Below the pieces are notes generated by a model. It was not told the DNA's origin and searched no databases. It saw only the letters and a program-made list of their open reading frames with translations. DNA of 27,905 nt from CAXBYZ01 sp043826085 (GTDB lineage: Bacteria; Patescibacteriota; Microgenomatia; UBA1400; CG1-02-47-37), in contig JBDRQW010000066.1 in the NCBI GenBank assembly GCA_043826085.1, positions 1 to 27,905 of the forward strand, given 5' to 3'. Of the stretch, positions 6,710 through 14,540 are shown piece by piece. Both the position numbers and the translations under genes were made by a program. How positions within the stretch are numbered: the stretch's first letter is position 1; every line of letters starts with the position of its first letter.

Positions 6710-6952
6710 ATGTCAGCACCAGTAGAAGCCGTTCAGGCTAGCAATGACATGATTGTCGGTTTAACAATGGCTTTTGGAGGTTTAGCCCCCGCAGTAGCTA
6801 TTGGCTTCATTGTATCCAAAGCCCTAGAGGCAATTGGTCGCAATCCCGAAGCAGCCAGCAAAGTTCAGACCGTCATGATCTTAGGGGTAGCTTTTGCTGA
6901 AGCTATTGCCATTTATGCCTTGGTAGTCGCTTTAATCTTAAAATTTGTATAA
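6710..6952 (+). CDS. atpE: ATP synthase F0 subunit c
   Basis: Two-helix hairpin proteolipid of 80 residues, normal length. The polar loop GRNPEA (43-48) joins the helices, and the ion-carrying carboxylate is E64 in VAFAEAIAIYALVV. At the positions that bind sodium in Ilyobacter-type c subunits (Q32, S66, T67) this protein has I31, A65 and I66, so it should be proton-coupled. The helix-1 GxGxGxG packing motif is partly replaced by alanines (GLAPAVAIG), which may affect ring packing. It is preceded by one of the few strong Shine-Dalgarno sites in the window, consistent with high ring stoichiometry. Confidence 0.96.
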   Translation: MSAPVEAVQASNDMIVGLTMAFGGLAPAVAIGFIVSKALEAIGRNPEAASKVQTVMILGVAFAEAIAIYALVVALILKFV

Positions 6953-6962
6953 ATAAACCAAA

Positions 6963-7448
6963 ATGACTATTCATTGGTATCAATTACTATTTCAAATAAT
7001 TAACTTTGGTATCTTAGTTTTTGTTTTAAATAAGTTTCTTTATAAGCCGATTGTCACTATTGTTAATCAGCGAAATAAAAAAATTGAAGATTCAATCAAG
7101 GCTGCAGAGGATAATCTCAAAGAAAAAACCAAGATTGAAGAAATCAAGAAACAAGCAAGAGCTGAAGCTGAAAAAGAAGCAGTTAAGATTATTGAAAATG
7201 CTAAAAAGGAGGCTAACAAAACATCCAAAAACATTCTCAATACTGCCAAAGAGGAAGCTGAGTTGGAGGTTGATAAAAAACTCGCCATGCTCACCGAAAA
7301 ACTTAATGAACAGGAAAGAAAAATTACCAATAAAATTACCGATCTAGTCATTAAAGCTACCTCAAAAGTTCTAAAGGGCAGTCTTACTACTATCGAGCAA
7401 AAGAAAATTATTGATTTAGAAATTAAACAATTAAAAACAATTAAATGA
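6963..7448 (+). CDS. atpF: ATP synthase F0 subunit b
   Basis: Peripheral stalk subunit of 161 residues. One N-terminal membrane helix (LLFQIINFGILVFVLNKFLY, about 8-27) is followed by the conserved KPI. A long charged coiled coil rich in K, E and A then runs to the C terminus, ending in the delta-binding region. It forms a dimer linking F0 to F1. It starts 10 bases after atpE without a Shine-Dalgarno, and its stop overlaps the atpH start (ATGA), suggesting coupled translation. Two long antisense or alternate-frame ORFs here are shadows caused by the biased lysine and glutamate composition. Confidence 0.94.
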   Translation: MTIHWYQLLFQIINFGILVFVLNKFLYKPIVTIVNQRNKKIEDSIKAAEDNLKEKTKIEEIKKQARAEAEKEAVKIIENAKKEANKTSKNILNTAKEEAELEVDKKLAMLTEKLNEQERKITNKITDLVIKATSKVLKGSLTTIEQKKIIDLEIKQLKTIK

Positions 7449-7795
7449 GGGCCAAAGTTCAGGTTAACGCCATAGTCAAAGGTTTCTTGAGCTACCTTAC
7501 AGAAAAAAAGTCTATTGATCTATTGCCGGAAATAGCCGAAGAATTAGTTAAACAAAGTTGGGTTAGGGTTGATCCTAATTTAGCTACAATTAAAAGCTCA
7601 ATCAAGCTTTCAAAAAATCAAATTAGTCAAATTAAATCAGCTCTAAAAAAGCACTTTAATCGATCTATTTGGATTAAACAACAACTTGATAAATCTATTA
7701 TTGGTGGTTTTAAAATTAATATTGCCGGTCAAACAATAGATGCTACGATTAATAAAAAACTTGAAGGTTTAAAAAACCAAGTAATCTATGAATAA
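7445..7795 (+). CDS. atpH: ATP synthase F1 subunit delta, shortened
   Basis: Connects the top of F1 to the b stalk. At 116 residues it is much shorter than the usual about 175-180. The C-terminal domain is well kept: LSKNQISQIKSALKKHFNR, then LDKSIIGGFKINIAGQTIDATINKKLEGL matches the family's IDxSLIGG and IDGSV pattern. Only about 48 residues precede it, where the six-helix N-terminal domain (about 105 residues) should be. That domain normally binds the alpha N-termini. The reading frame is tightly fixed by overlaps with atpF (4 bases) and atpA (8 bases), so an upstream missed start is unlikely. It is read as a real reduced subunit, not a frameshift. Confidence 0.88.
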   Translation: MRAKVQVNAIVKGFLSYLTEKKSIDLLPEIAEELVKQSWVRVDPNLATIKSSIKLSKNQISQIKSALKKHFNRSIWIKQQLDKSIIGGFKINIAGQTIDATINKKLEGLKNQVIYE

Positions 7796-9275
7796 CATTC
7801 AAGAAGCCATCTTAAAAAAAATTGATCAATTTACTCCTACTTTATCAAAGAAAAGCATTGGCCAAATTATTTCAATTGGAGATGGAGTAGTTACTATCAG
7901 TGGTTTAGCTGACGCCATGATGTCAGAAATTTTAGAATTTCCTAAAAAAACCTATGGTCTGGTTTTAAACTTAGACAAACACACAGTCGGTGCTATTATC
8001 TTAGGTGATGGTAATCATCTCATGGAAGGAGACGAAGTCGAAACCACCGGTAAAATTCTAGAAATTCCGGTAGGAGAAGAATTAATCGGTAGGGTTATTG
8101 GTCCTCTTGGTAATCCCATAGATGGTCAACCAACCCTAAAAACTAAACAGTCGGAACCTATTGAAAAAATTGCTCCGGGAGTTATTACCAGAGAAAAAGT
8201 CAATCAGCCGGTTCAAACCGGAGTTACCGCCATTGACGCCATGATTCCAATCGGACGCGGTCAAAGAGAACTTATTATTGGAGATAGAAGTACCGGTAAA
8301 TCTGCTATTGCTACCACCACAGTTATTAACCAAAAAAATAAAAAGCTGATTTGTGTCTATGTAGTTATTGGTCAAAAGGCCGCTTTTACAGCCCAATTAG
8401 TGAAAACTTTTCAAAAATATGGTGCTATGGAACACACTATTGTGGTTGCCGCCAACGCCTCAGACGCCCCGGCCCTACAGTATCTGGCTCCATATGCCGG
8501 AGTCACTATTGCCGAATACTTTGCCAAAAAAGGTCAAGACGCCTTAGTTGTTTACGATGATCTTTCAAAACACGCTTGGGCTTATCGAGAACTATCCCTT
8601 CTTTTAAAAAGACCGGCTGGTCGTGAAGCCTATCCCGGAGATGTTTTTTATCTTCACTCCAAGTTACTTGAAAGATCAGTTAAGTTAAATAAAGCTAATG
8701 GCGGTGGTTCAATTACTGCTTTACCAATCATCGAAACTCAAGAAGGTGATCTTTCTGCTTATATTCCCACCAATGTTATCTCAATCACCGATGGCCAAAT
8801 CTACCTAGAATCAGATCTATTCAACGCCGGTATCAGGCCGGCTATTAATGCCGGACTCTCTGTTTCTCGTGTTGGTGGTGACGCTCAAATTAAAGCTATG
8901 CGTCAAGTAGCCGGTAAACTAAGATTAGAACTGGCTCAATTTAGAGAACTGGCTGCTTTTGCTCAATTTTCATCAGATTTAGATCCAATTACCAAAGCCC
9001 AGATAGAAAGAGGCACTAGAATCACAGAACTTTTGAAACAGGGTTGGGATGAACCGGCTTCGGTAGAAGAACAAGTGATTTTAATTTGGGCTGTTACCAA
9101 TAACTATCTTGATGAAGTTCCGGTTGAAAAACTTGCAAGCTGGCAAAAAGAGTATATCAAATATATTTTTGCCATTAGGCCAAAACTAAAAAGCACTATT
9201 AATAAAGAAAAAATCTTAACCCCAAAAACCATTAAAGAGCTAGAAAAATATACTACAAGGTTTAATCAAAAATGA
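7788..9275 (+). CDS. atpA: ATP synthase F1 subunit alpha
   Basis: Regulatory nucleotide-binding subunit of the alpha3-beta3 hexamer, 495 residues. Walker A is GDRSTGKS (165-172), with S168 replacing the usual Q of GDRQTGKT. The alpha signatures ALPIIETQEGDLSAYIPTNV and SVSRVGGDAQIKAM are present. The N-terminal helix NIQEAILKKIDQF that would contact delta is kept even though the delta partner domain is shortened. The start overlaps atpH by 8 bases and the stop overlaps atpG by 4 (ATGA). Confidence 0.97.
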   Translation: MNNIQEAILKKIDQFTPTLSKKSIGQIISIGDGVVTISGLADAMMSEILEFPKKTYGLVLNLDKHTVGAIILGDGNHLMEGDEVETTGKILEIPVGEELIGRVIGPLGNPIDGQPTLKTKQSEPIEKIAPGVITREKVNQPVQTGVTAIDAMIPIGRGQRELIIGDRSTGKSAIATTTVINQKNKKLICVYVVIGQKAAFTAQLVKTFQKYGAMEHTIVVAANASDAPALQYLAPYAGVTIAEYFAKKGQDALVVYDDLSKHAWAYRELSLLLKRPAGREAYPGDVFYLHSKLLERSVKLNKANGGGSITALPIIETQEGDLSAYIPTNVISITDGQIYLESDLFNAGIRPAINAGLSVSRVGGDAQIKAMRQVAGKLRLELAQFRELAAFAQFSSDLDPITKAQIERGTRITELLKQGWDEPASVEEQVILIWAVTNNYLDEVPVEKLASWQKEYIKYIFAIRPKLKSTINKEKILTPKTIKELEKYTTRFNQK

Positions 9276-10207
9276 GTTCTACCAGAATCATAAAAAGAAG
9301 AATCAAATCTAGTAAAAACATATCTCAAATTACTAAAGCAATGGAGATGGTTTCGGCCTCAAAAATGAAAACCGCCCAGCAAATGGCTTTATCGTCAAGG
9401 CCATATTCTGAAAAAATGGCTGACATTATTACCTCTCTTGCCAAAATAGCTCAAAATCATGTTGATCACTTTTTACTAAAAGATCCAAGAATTAACTGGC
9501 CACAAGACGAGCCATTTAATATTTTAGTAGTCCTTCTTTCTACAGATAAATCACTCTGTGGTGGTTTAAACACTAATCTTTTTCGCGGACTCGAGAGTTG
9601 GTTAAAAGACATGAAAACCACCTATAATTTACCTTCAAACATCAAATTAAGTTTTGTTACTATTGGCAAAAAAGCCAAGGAACACATTATTAAGTCAAAT
9701 CACCTGCTTACAGCTGAGTTTCCTCAAATGGGAGACAAGCCTCGCTTCCAAGACATTGTTCCGGTTAGTGGCATGGTTATCAATGGCTTTCAAAAAAAAG
9801 AGTTTCAAATGGCCTTCACCATCTACATGAAATTTATCTCAACTATTTCTCAAAAATTAGCCGTTAAACAAATTTTACCAATTGAAACTAAAACTATAGA
9901 AATCGAAGCCATGAGTGATGATTCTCCTCCACCTACAAAAGAATTCCAGGGTGACTATATTTTTGAACCAACTCCAAATGAAATCTTTAAAACATTGCTC
10001 CCTCAATATATAGAGCTTCAACTTTATCATGTTTTACTAGAGTCTTTGGCTAGCGAGCATTCTGCCAGAATGGTAGCCATGAAAAACGCTAATGAAAACG
10101 CTCAGGATATTGTCAAAGATTTAAGTTTAGAATACAACCAACTAAGACAATCAAAAATTACTAATGAACTACTTGATGTAGTCGGTGCCAGAATGGCGCT
10201 AGAATAA
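9272..10207 (+). CDS. atpG: ATP synthase F1 subunit gamma
   Basis: Central rotor shaft, 311 residues, slightly longer than the usual about 285-290. The N-terminal helix RIIKRRIKSSKNISQITKAM then EMVSASKMK and the C-terminal helix ARMVAMKNANENAQDIVKDL are both typical and would form the coiled-coil shaft. The Rossmann-like middle carries LLSTDKSLCGGLNTN. A stretch near residues 210-228 (EIEAMSDDSPPPTKEFQG) is acidic and proline-rich and accounts for some of the extra length. It overlaps atpA by 4 bases. Confidence 0.95.
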   Translation: MSSTRIIKRRIKSSKNISQITKAMEMVSASKMKTAQQMALSSRPYSEKMADIITSLAKIAQNHVDHFLLKDPRINWPQDEPFNILVVLLSTDKSLCGGLNTNLFRGLESWLKDMKTTYNLPSNIKLSFVTIGKKAKEHIIKSNHLLTAEFPQMGDKPRFQDIVPVSGMVINGFQKKEFQMAFTIYMKFISTISQKLAVKQILPIETKTIEIEAMSDDSPPPTKEFQGDYIFEPTPNEIFKTLLPQYIELQLYHVLLESLASEHSARMVAMKNANENAQDIVKDLSLEYNQLRQSKITNELLDVVGARMALE

Positions 10208-10210
10208 TTT

Positions 10211-10217
10211 AAAGAGG
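10211..10217 (+). promoter_or_regulatory. Shine-Dalgarno of atpD
   Basis: AAAGAGG lies 8 bases before the atpD ATG. It is the second clear ribosome binding site in the atp operon. Confidence 0.75.
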
Positions 10218-10225
10218 CATTATTT

Positions 10226-11617
10226 ATGAAAAAAATTGGAAAAATTTCTCAAATTATCTCAGTTGTTGTTGACGTAGTTTTTGAAGATTATCTGCCCAAA
10301 CTCTACAACGCCCTCGAGTTAACCACTAAACAAGGAAAAAAAATTGTTTTAGAAGTTCAACAACATCTTGGTAATGGTCAGGTTAGAACTATTGCTATGG
10401 ACACAACCGATGGCTTAAAAAGAGATATGGAAGTTGTCGATACCGGCAAATCAATTTCAGTTCCGGCTTGTACTAAAGCCCTAGGGAGAATTTTTAATGT
10501 CACCGGTGATTCTATTGATAACAAACCACCCCTTACAGGTGTTAAAAGAACCTCAATTCATAATAAACCGCCTAAATTTACAGATCTTGAAGCCACTCCT
10601 TCAATGTTAGAAACCGGAATTAAAGTGATTGACCTTATCAGTCCATTTGCCAAAGGTGGAAAAGTGGCTGCTTTTGGTGGAGCTGGAGTTGGTAAAACCG
10701 TTATTATCCAAGAGTTAATCAGAAACATTGCCGAAGAACATGCCGGACATTCAGTATTTGCCGGTGTTGGCGAGAGAACCAGAGAAGGTAATGACCTTTA
10801 TCAAGAAATGTTAGATTCCGGAGTTATGAAAAATACTGTCATGGTTTTTGGTCAAATGAACGAGCCCCCGGGAGCCAGATTAAGAGTGGCTTTATCAGCC
10901 CTAACTTTTGCCGAGTTTTTTCGAGATGAACAAGGCGAAGATGTTCTTTTATTTATCGACAATATTTTTAGATTTTCACAAGCAGGCAGTGAAGTCTCAG
11001 CCTTACTTGGTCGTATTCCTTCAGCAGTTGGCTACCAACCAACTTTAGCTTCAGAAATGGCCGCTCTTCAAGAAAGAATTACTTCAACCAAAAAAGGTTC
11101 AATAACTTCTTTTCAGGCGGTTTACGTTCCGGCCGACGATTATACTGATCCGGCTCCGGTGGCTACTTTTGCTCACTTGGATTCTACCATTGCTTTAGAA
11201 AGAGCTTTAGCCGAACAAGCTCTTTATCCGGCAGTTGACCCTCTGACTTCAAGCTCAAAAATATTGTCAGAAGACACAGTTGGCAAAGAACATTATCAAG
11301 TTGCCAGAGGTGTTCAAAAAGTTTTACAAAGATATAAAGACCTTCAAGATATTATTGCAATTCTTGGTATCGACGAACTTTCCGACGAAGATAAATTAAC
11401 TGTTTCAAGGGCCAGAAAAATTCAAAGATTTTTAACTCAACCCTTTTTTGTAGCCGAACAATTCACAGGGGCCAAAGGCCGTTATGTTAAAATTGAAGAT
11501 ACTATTAGAGGCTTTAAAGAAATACTAGAGGGCAAATACGATAACTTACCTGAGCAAGCTTTTTACATGATTGGTAGCATTGACGAAGCTATTCTAAATG
11601 CCAAGAAATTAACCTAA
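10226..11617 (+). CDS. atpD: ATP synthase F1 subunit beta
   Basis: Catalytic subunit of 463 residues, normal length. Walker A is GGAGVGKT (151-158, K157). The catalytic glutamate region GERTREGNDLYQEM, Walker B VLLFIDNIFRFSQAGSEVSALLGRIPSAVGYQPTL (described from about residue 239 onward) and the DELSDEDKLTV catch-loop equivalent are all intact. It is preceded by a Shine-Dalgarno and separated by 18 bases from atpG. An intercistronic hairpin follows, before atpC. Confidence 0.97.
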   Translation: MKKIGKISQIISVVVDVVFEDYLPKLYNALELTTKQGKKIVLEVQQHLGNGQVRTIAMDTTDGLKRDMEVVDTGKSISVPACTKALGRIFNVTGDSIDNKPPLTGVKRTSIHNKPPKFTDLEATPSMLETGIKVIDLISPFAKGGKVAAFGGAGVGKTVIIQELIRNIAEEHAGHSVFAGVGERTREGNDLYQEMLDSGVMKNTVMVFGQMNEPPGARLRVALSALTFAEFFRDEQGEDVLLFIDNIFRFSQAGSEVSALLGRIPSAVGYQPTLASEMAALQERITSTKKGSITSFQAVYVPADDYTDPAPVATFAHLDSTIALERALAEQALYPAVDPLTSSSKILSEDTVGKEHYQVARGVQKVLQRYKDLQDIIAILGIDELSDEDKLTVSRARKIQRFLTQPFFVAEQFTGAKGRYVKIEDTIRGFKEILEGKYDNLPEQAFYMIGSIDEAILNAKKLT

Positions 11618-11626
11618 ATATAACAT

Positions 11627-11665
11627 AAGGTTCCGTAACTTTCCGAAATTTTAGTTCGGAACCTT
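11627..11665. repeat. Hairpin between atpD and atpC
   Basis: AAGGTTCCG (11627-11635) pairs with CGGAACCTT (11657-11665). AACT and AGTT extend the stem after a one-base bulge. No T run follows, so it is not a classical terminator. It could stabilise the upstream mRNA or lower epsilon synthesis relative to beta. Confidence 0.75.
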
Positions 11666-11673
11666 AACAATAT

Positions 11674-12096
11674 ATGACAAAAAAACTCAACCTCGAAGTT
11701 TTAACTCAAGAAGAGTTAGTTTTTAAAGACGAGGTTGATTTAATTTTAGCTCCTGCTTATGAAGGCCAAATTGGCATTCTTCCGGGACACATTGGCTTAC
11801 TTACCAAACTTCAACCGGGAGAACTATATATAGTTAAGGGTCCATCCATGATTATTCTAGCTGTCTCCGGAGGTTTATTAGACGTTAATTTAAATCAAGT
11901 TTCCATTATGGCAGACAGCGCTATTAGAGCTACTGATATTGACATCCAAAAAGTCGAAAAAGCTAAAGTCAGTGCCGAGAAAGCCCTCAAAGAAAAACTT
12001 TCAGATAGAGACTTTGCCGTTGCCCAAGCTGATTTAAGAAAAGCGGTTTTGGAACTCAAAGTTGCTAAAAAGAAACGCTATCGCCATGGAATTTGA
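11674..12096 (+). CDS. atpC: ATP synthase F1 subunit epsilon
   Basis: Rotor subunit and possible intrinsic inhibitor, 140 residues. The N-terminal beta sandwich has LEVLTQEELVFKDEVDLILAP and the conserved GQIGILPGHIGLLTKL. The C-terminal two-helix arm (about 90-133, VEKAKVSAEKALKEKLSDRDFAVAQADLRKAVLELKVAKKK; the segment is given for position) is present, so the inhibitory up-conformation is possible. It ends in a basic KKKRYRHG tail. The last 11 bases overlap the next gene. Confidence 0.95.
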   Translation: MTKKLNLEVLTQEELVFKDEVDLILAPAYEGQIGILPGHIGLLTKLQPGELYIVKGPSMIILAVSGGLLDVNLNQVSIMADSAIRATDIDIQKVEKAKVSAEKALKEKLSDRDFAVAQADLRKAVLELKVAKKKRYRHGI

Positions 12097-12484
12097 ACTG
12101 GCTCCGGATATACAAAAGAAATTGATTAAAATTCAAAAGAAATTAAAACTTCCTAACATTAAGATTGATCAAATTATTGCCTTTAGAAGTTATGGCTCAA
12201 GAGCTAGAGCCAGAGCCAGAATCTGGGCTTTCCCTAAAATTTGGCAAATGGCTTTAAAACTAGATCCCCATTACTGTATTGAAATAATTTCAGATAAATT
12301 TGATCACCTAAAAGAAGATGATAAGATAAGAATATTGATTCATGAACTTATGCACATCCCTTCAAATTTTTCCGGGGCTTTGTTGCCCCATCGTGGCCGG
12401 GGTAGGGTAGTCATCAACGCCAGATCAGTCGAACAAATGTTTAAAGAGTACAAAACGACCTGCAAGGACAGTCCCTGCAGGTAA
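12086..12484 (+). CDS. Small zinc metallopeptidase-like protein
   Basis: The 132-residue protein carries a zincin HExxH motif: HELMH at residues 86-90 (H86, E87, H90), followed by IPSNFSGALLPH, where H102 is a candidate third ligand. It resembles the putative phage metallopeptidase type found in archaea and candidate phyla. The substrate is unknown. I chose the ATG at 12086 over an earlier ATG at 12062 because it gives the smaller overlap with atpC and a natural MEFELAPDIQ start. The final residues CKDSPCR are encoded by a REP palindrome that ends exactly at the TAA stop codon, so the native tail has been replaced or extended. The strand and spacing suggest co-transcription with atp genes, but there is no known functional link. 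Confidence 0.75.
   Translation: MEFELAPDIQKKLIKIQKKLKLPNIKIDQIIAFRSYGSRARARARIWAFPKIWQMALKLDPHYCIEIISDKFDHLKEDDKIRILIHELMHIPSNFSGALLPHRGRGRVVINARSVEQMFKEYKTTCKDSPCR
12459..12481. repeat. REP palindrome copy 1 (3' end of metallopeptidase gene)
   Basis: Arms CCTGCAAGGAC and GTCCCTGCAGG around a single A, flanked by A and T. One mismatch lies in the stem (A7/C17). It is identical to the reverse complement of the copy at 16943. It codes for the last seven residues CKDSPCR, and the TAA stop follows immediately. Its terminal AGG lies 10 bases before the holA ATG and could act weakly as a ribosome binding site. Confidence 0.92.
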
Positions 12485-12491
12485 AAATTAT

Positions 12492-13163
12492 ATGATTATT
12501 ATTTTTCACGGAGACAACTTTGTATTGAGTCGAAAAGTTTTCAACGAACAAATTAAAGCTTTTAAAGGCGAAAAAACCAGGTTAACAGCCAAAGAAATTG
12601 ATGAAACCATTTTAACTCAAAGCTTAGAATCAAATTCTCTTTTTGGTGATCCTCGCTTAGTTATTATCGAAGGTCTTCTTACCTTGCCTCGATCAAAAAA
12701 CAAAGACGCTTTAATCAATATTGTTTTAAAAAATCAAGACAGTGAAGTTATTTTATGGGAGAAAAAATCAATTACTCCGGCAGTCAAAAAGAAATTTACC
12801 AAAGCATCTATCAAAGAATTTAAGCTCCCGGCCAGTGTCTTTAAAGTTTTAGATTCCTTAAAGCCCGGCTCCGGCGAAATTACTTTAAAACTACTTCATG
12901 ATTGTTATAAAAAAGATGCCCCGGAACTGGTTTTTTATATGTTACATCGCCGAATCAGTCAGTTAATCCAAGGCCAAGAAGGGAATAATCTTAAAGGCGC
13001 CCCCTGGCAAGTATCCAACCTAAAAGCCCAGGCAAAAAACTTTAAACTGGAAAATTTGCTCAAATTACATCAAGACCTAATCAACATCGATTTTTCTATC
13101 AAAACCGGTCAAGCCGCCTTGCCAATTGCAAGCCAACTTGACCTCTTACTTATTAATATCTAG
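12492..13163 (+). CDS. holA: DNA polymerase III delta subunit-like protein
   Basis: Likely clamp-loader delta subunit that opens the sliding clamp. The N-terminal pattern MIIIFHGDNFVLSRKVFNEQ, then the turn LESNSLFGDPRLVIIEGLL (about 48-66), matches HolA domain 1. The C-terminal helical collar is seen in FYMLHRRISQLIQG and LLKLHQDLINIDFSIKTGQ. At 223 residues it is about 110 shorter than typical HolA, with the AAA lid region condensed. No Walker A motif is present, as expected for delta. Confidence is moderate because of the reduction. It begins 7 bases after the metallopeptidase stop. Confidence 0.72.
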   Translation: MIIIFHGDNFVLSRKVFNEQIKAFKGEKTRLTAKEIDETILTQSLESNSLFGDPRLVIIEGLLTLPRSKNKDALINIVLKNQDSEVILWEKKSITPAVKKKFTKASIKEFKLPASVFKVLDSLKPGSGEITLKLLHDCYKKDAPELVFYMLHRRISQLIQGQEGNNLKGAPWQVSNLKAQAKNFKLENLLKLHQDLINIDFSIKTGQAALPIASQLDLLLINI

Positions 13164-13175
13164 AATTAAACTCTC

Positions 13176-14540
13176 ATGACTATTGACACTTCAATTTTTA
13201 AAGCATACGACATTAGAGGTATTTACCCAACCCAGTTAGACGAAGAAGCCGCTTATCGTATTGGTAAAGCTTACGCCAACCTAATGCAAGCAGAAAACCC
13301 CGGCAAGACTCTAAGGATTGTAGTTGGTAATGATATGAGACTCTCTGGTCCACAACTCAAAACTAGATTGTTAGATGGCTTAACCGAAATGGGGGTTAAT
13401 ATTATTGATATTGGTTTAGTTAGTACCCCGACTTTTTACTTTGCCGTTGCTTTTTATGATTACGATGGGGGGATAATAGTTTCCGCCTCTCATAATCCAA
13501 AAGAATACAACGGTATGAAACTAGTGAGAGCTATGGCTGTTCCTGTTAGTGGCGAAACTGGCATGAAAACTCTAGCTGATCTATCTGCTAAAAACAAATT
13601 TACCCCAGCAAGCCAAAAAGGTACTGTTACCAAAAAAACCGGCATTCTAGAAGACTTAGTCAAAGATCAAACCAAGACTATTGACCTAAAATCAATCAAA
13701 CCTCTTAAAATTGCTGTTGATACCGCTAACGCCATGGGAGGCTTAGACATCGAAGCTATGTTTAAACGACTACCTTGTGAGTTGGTTAAACTCAACTTCA
13801 AACTAGATGGCACTTTTCCTTCCCACGAAGCCGATCCATTTAAAGATGAAAACCTAAAGACAGTTCAAGACGCTGTTATTAAAGAAAAATGTGATCTAGG
13901 CATCTCTATAGATGGTGACGGCGATCGTTACTTTTTTGTTAATGAAAAAGGTGAGTTAATCAGGCAAGAAATCCTAAGGGGAATCATGGCCCAATTAGCC
14001 TTAAAAAATAATCCCGGCGCCACCGTTTGCTACGACATCAGGCCCGGTAGAATTACCAAAGACATGATCGACGAAGTTGGTGGCAAGTCATCAGTTACTC
14101 GAGTCGGTCACTCTTTAATCAAAGAACAGATGATCAAAGAAAATGCCGTTTTTGGTGGTGAATCATCCGGCCACTTTTTTTACAAATTTAGCTACGGTGT
14201 TTTTGAATCTCCGGTAATGTATGTCTTGCAACTTCTAGAATATATTTCCAAAAAAAATCAGCCGGTTTCAAAAATCATGGACCCCTATCGAGTCTACTTT
14301 CATTCTGGCGAAATTAACTCAGTAGTTAAAGATCCCGACGGCAAAATGAAGGAATTACATGAAAAATACTCTGATGCAGAAATTTCTCAACTAGACGGGA
14401 TTACTATTACCTACAAAGATTTTTGGTTTAATGTCAGAAAATCCAACACCGAGTCAAAACTAAGACTTAATCTTGAGGCTAAAACTAAAAAAATTATGGA
14501 ACAAAAAAGAGATGAGGTCTTATCAATTATCCAAGCCTAA
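13176..14540 (+). CDS. Phosphomannomutase/phosphoglucomutase
   Basis: Alpha-D-phosphohexomutase interconverting hexose 1- and 6-phosphates, 454 residues in four domains. The active-site phosphoserine is in SASHNPKEYNG (S105). The magnesium loop is DGDGDR (D246, D248, D250). The sugar-binding loop is GGESSGHFFYK and the phosphate-binding loop is RKSNTESKLRLN near the C terminus. The N terminus FKAYDIRGIYP is typical of the PMM/PGM (AlgC-like) group. It supplies mannose- or glucose-1-phosphate for nucleotide sugars and works with the isomerase two genes downstream. No Shine-Dalgarno; 12-bp gap from holA. Confidence 0.93.
   Translation: MTIDTSIFKAYDIRGIYPTQLDEEAAYRIGKAYANLMQAENPGKTLRIVVGNDMRLSGPQLKTRLLDGLTEMGVNIIDIGLVSTPTFYFAVAFYDYDGGIIVSASHNPKEYNGMKLVRAMAVPVSGETGMKTLADLSAKNKFTPASQKGTVTKKTGILEDLVKDQTKTIDLKSIKPLKIAVDTANAMGGLDIEAMFKRLPCELVKLNFKLDGTFPSHEADPFKDENLKTVQDAVIKEKCDLGISIDGDGDRYFFVNEKGELIRQEILRGIMAQLALKNNPGATVCYDIRPGRITKDMIDEVGGKSSVTRVGHSLIKEQMIKENAVFGGESSGHFFYKFSYGVFESPVMYVLQLLEYISKKNQPVSKIMDPYRVYFHSGEINSVVKDPDGKMKELHEKYSDAEISQLDGITITYKDFWFNVRKSNTESKLRLNLEAKTKKIMEQKRDEVLSIIQA

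Noticed and set aside
7051..7351. Long alternative-frame and antisense open frames over atpF and similar ones over rsmI, eno, ppsA and the oxidoreductase genes
   Set aside because: They overlap strongly supported genes and their translations are low-complexity or lack any family pattern; they reflect lysine- and glutamate-rich or biased codons in the real genes.
8208..8221. CCGGTT-CA-AACCGG palindrome in atpA
   Set aside because: Only 14 bases, in conserved alpha-subunit codons and not like the REP family; compatible with chance and the general CCGG richness of core genes.
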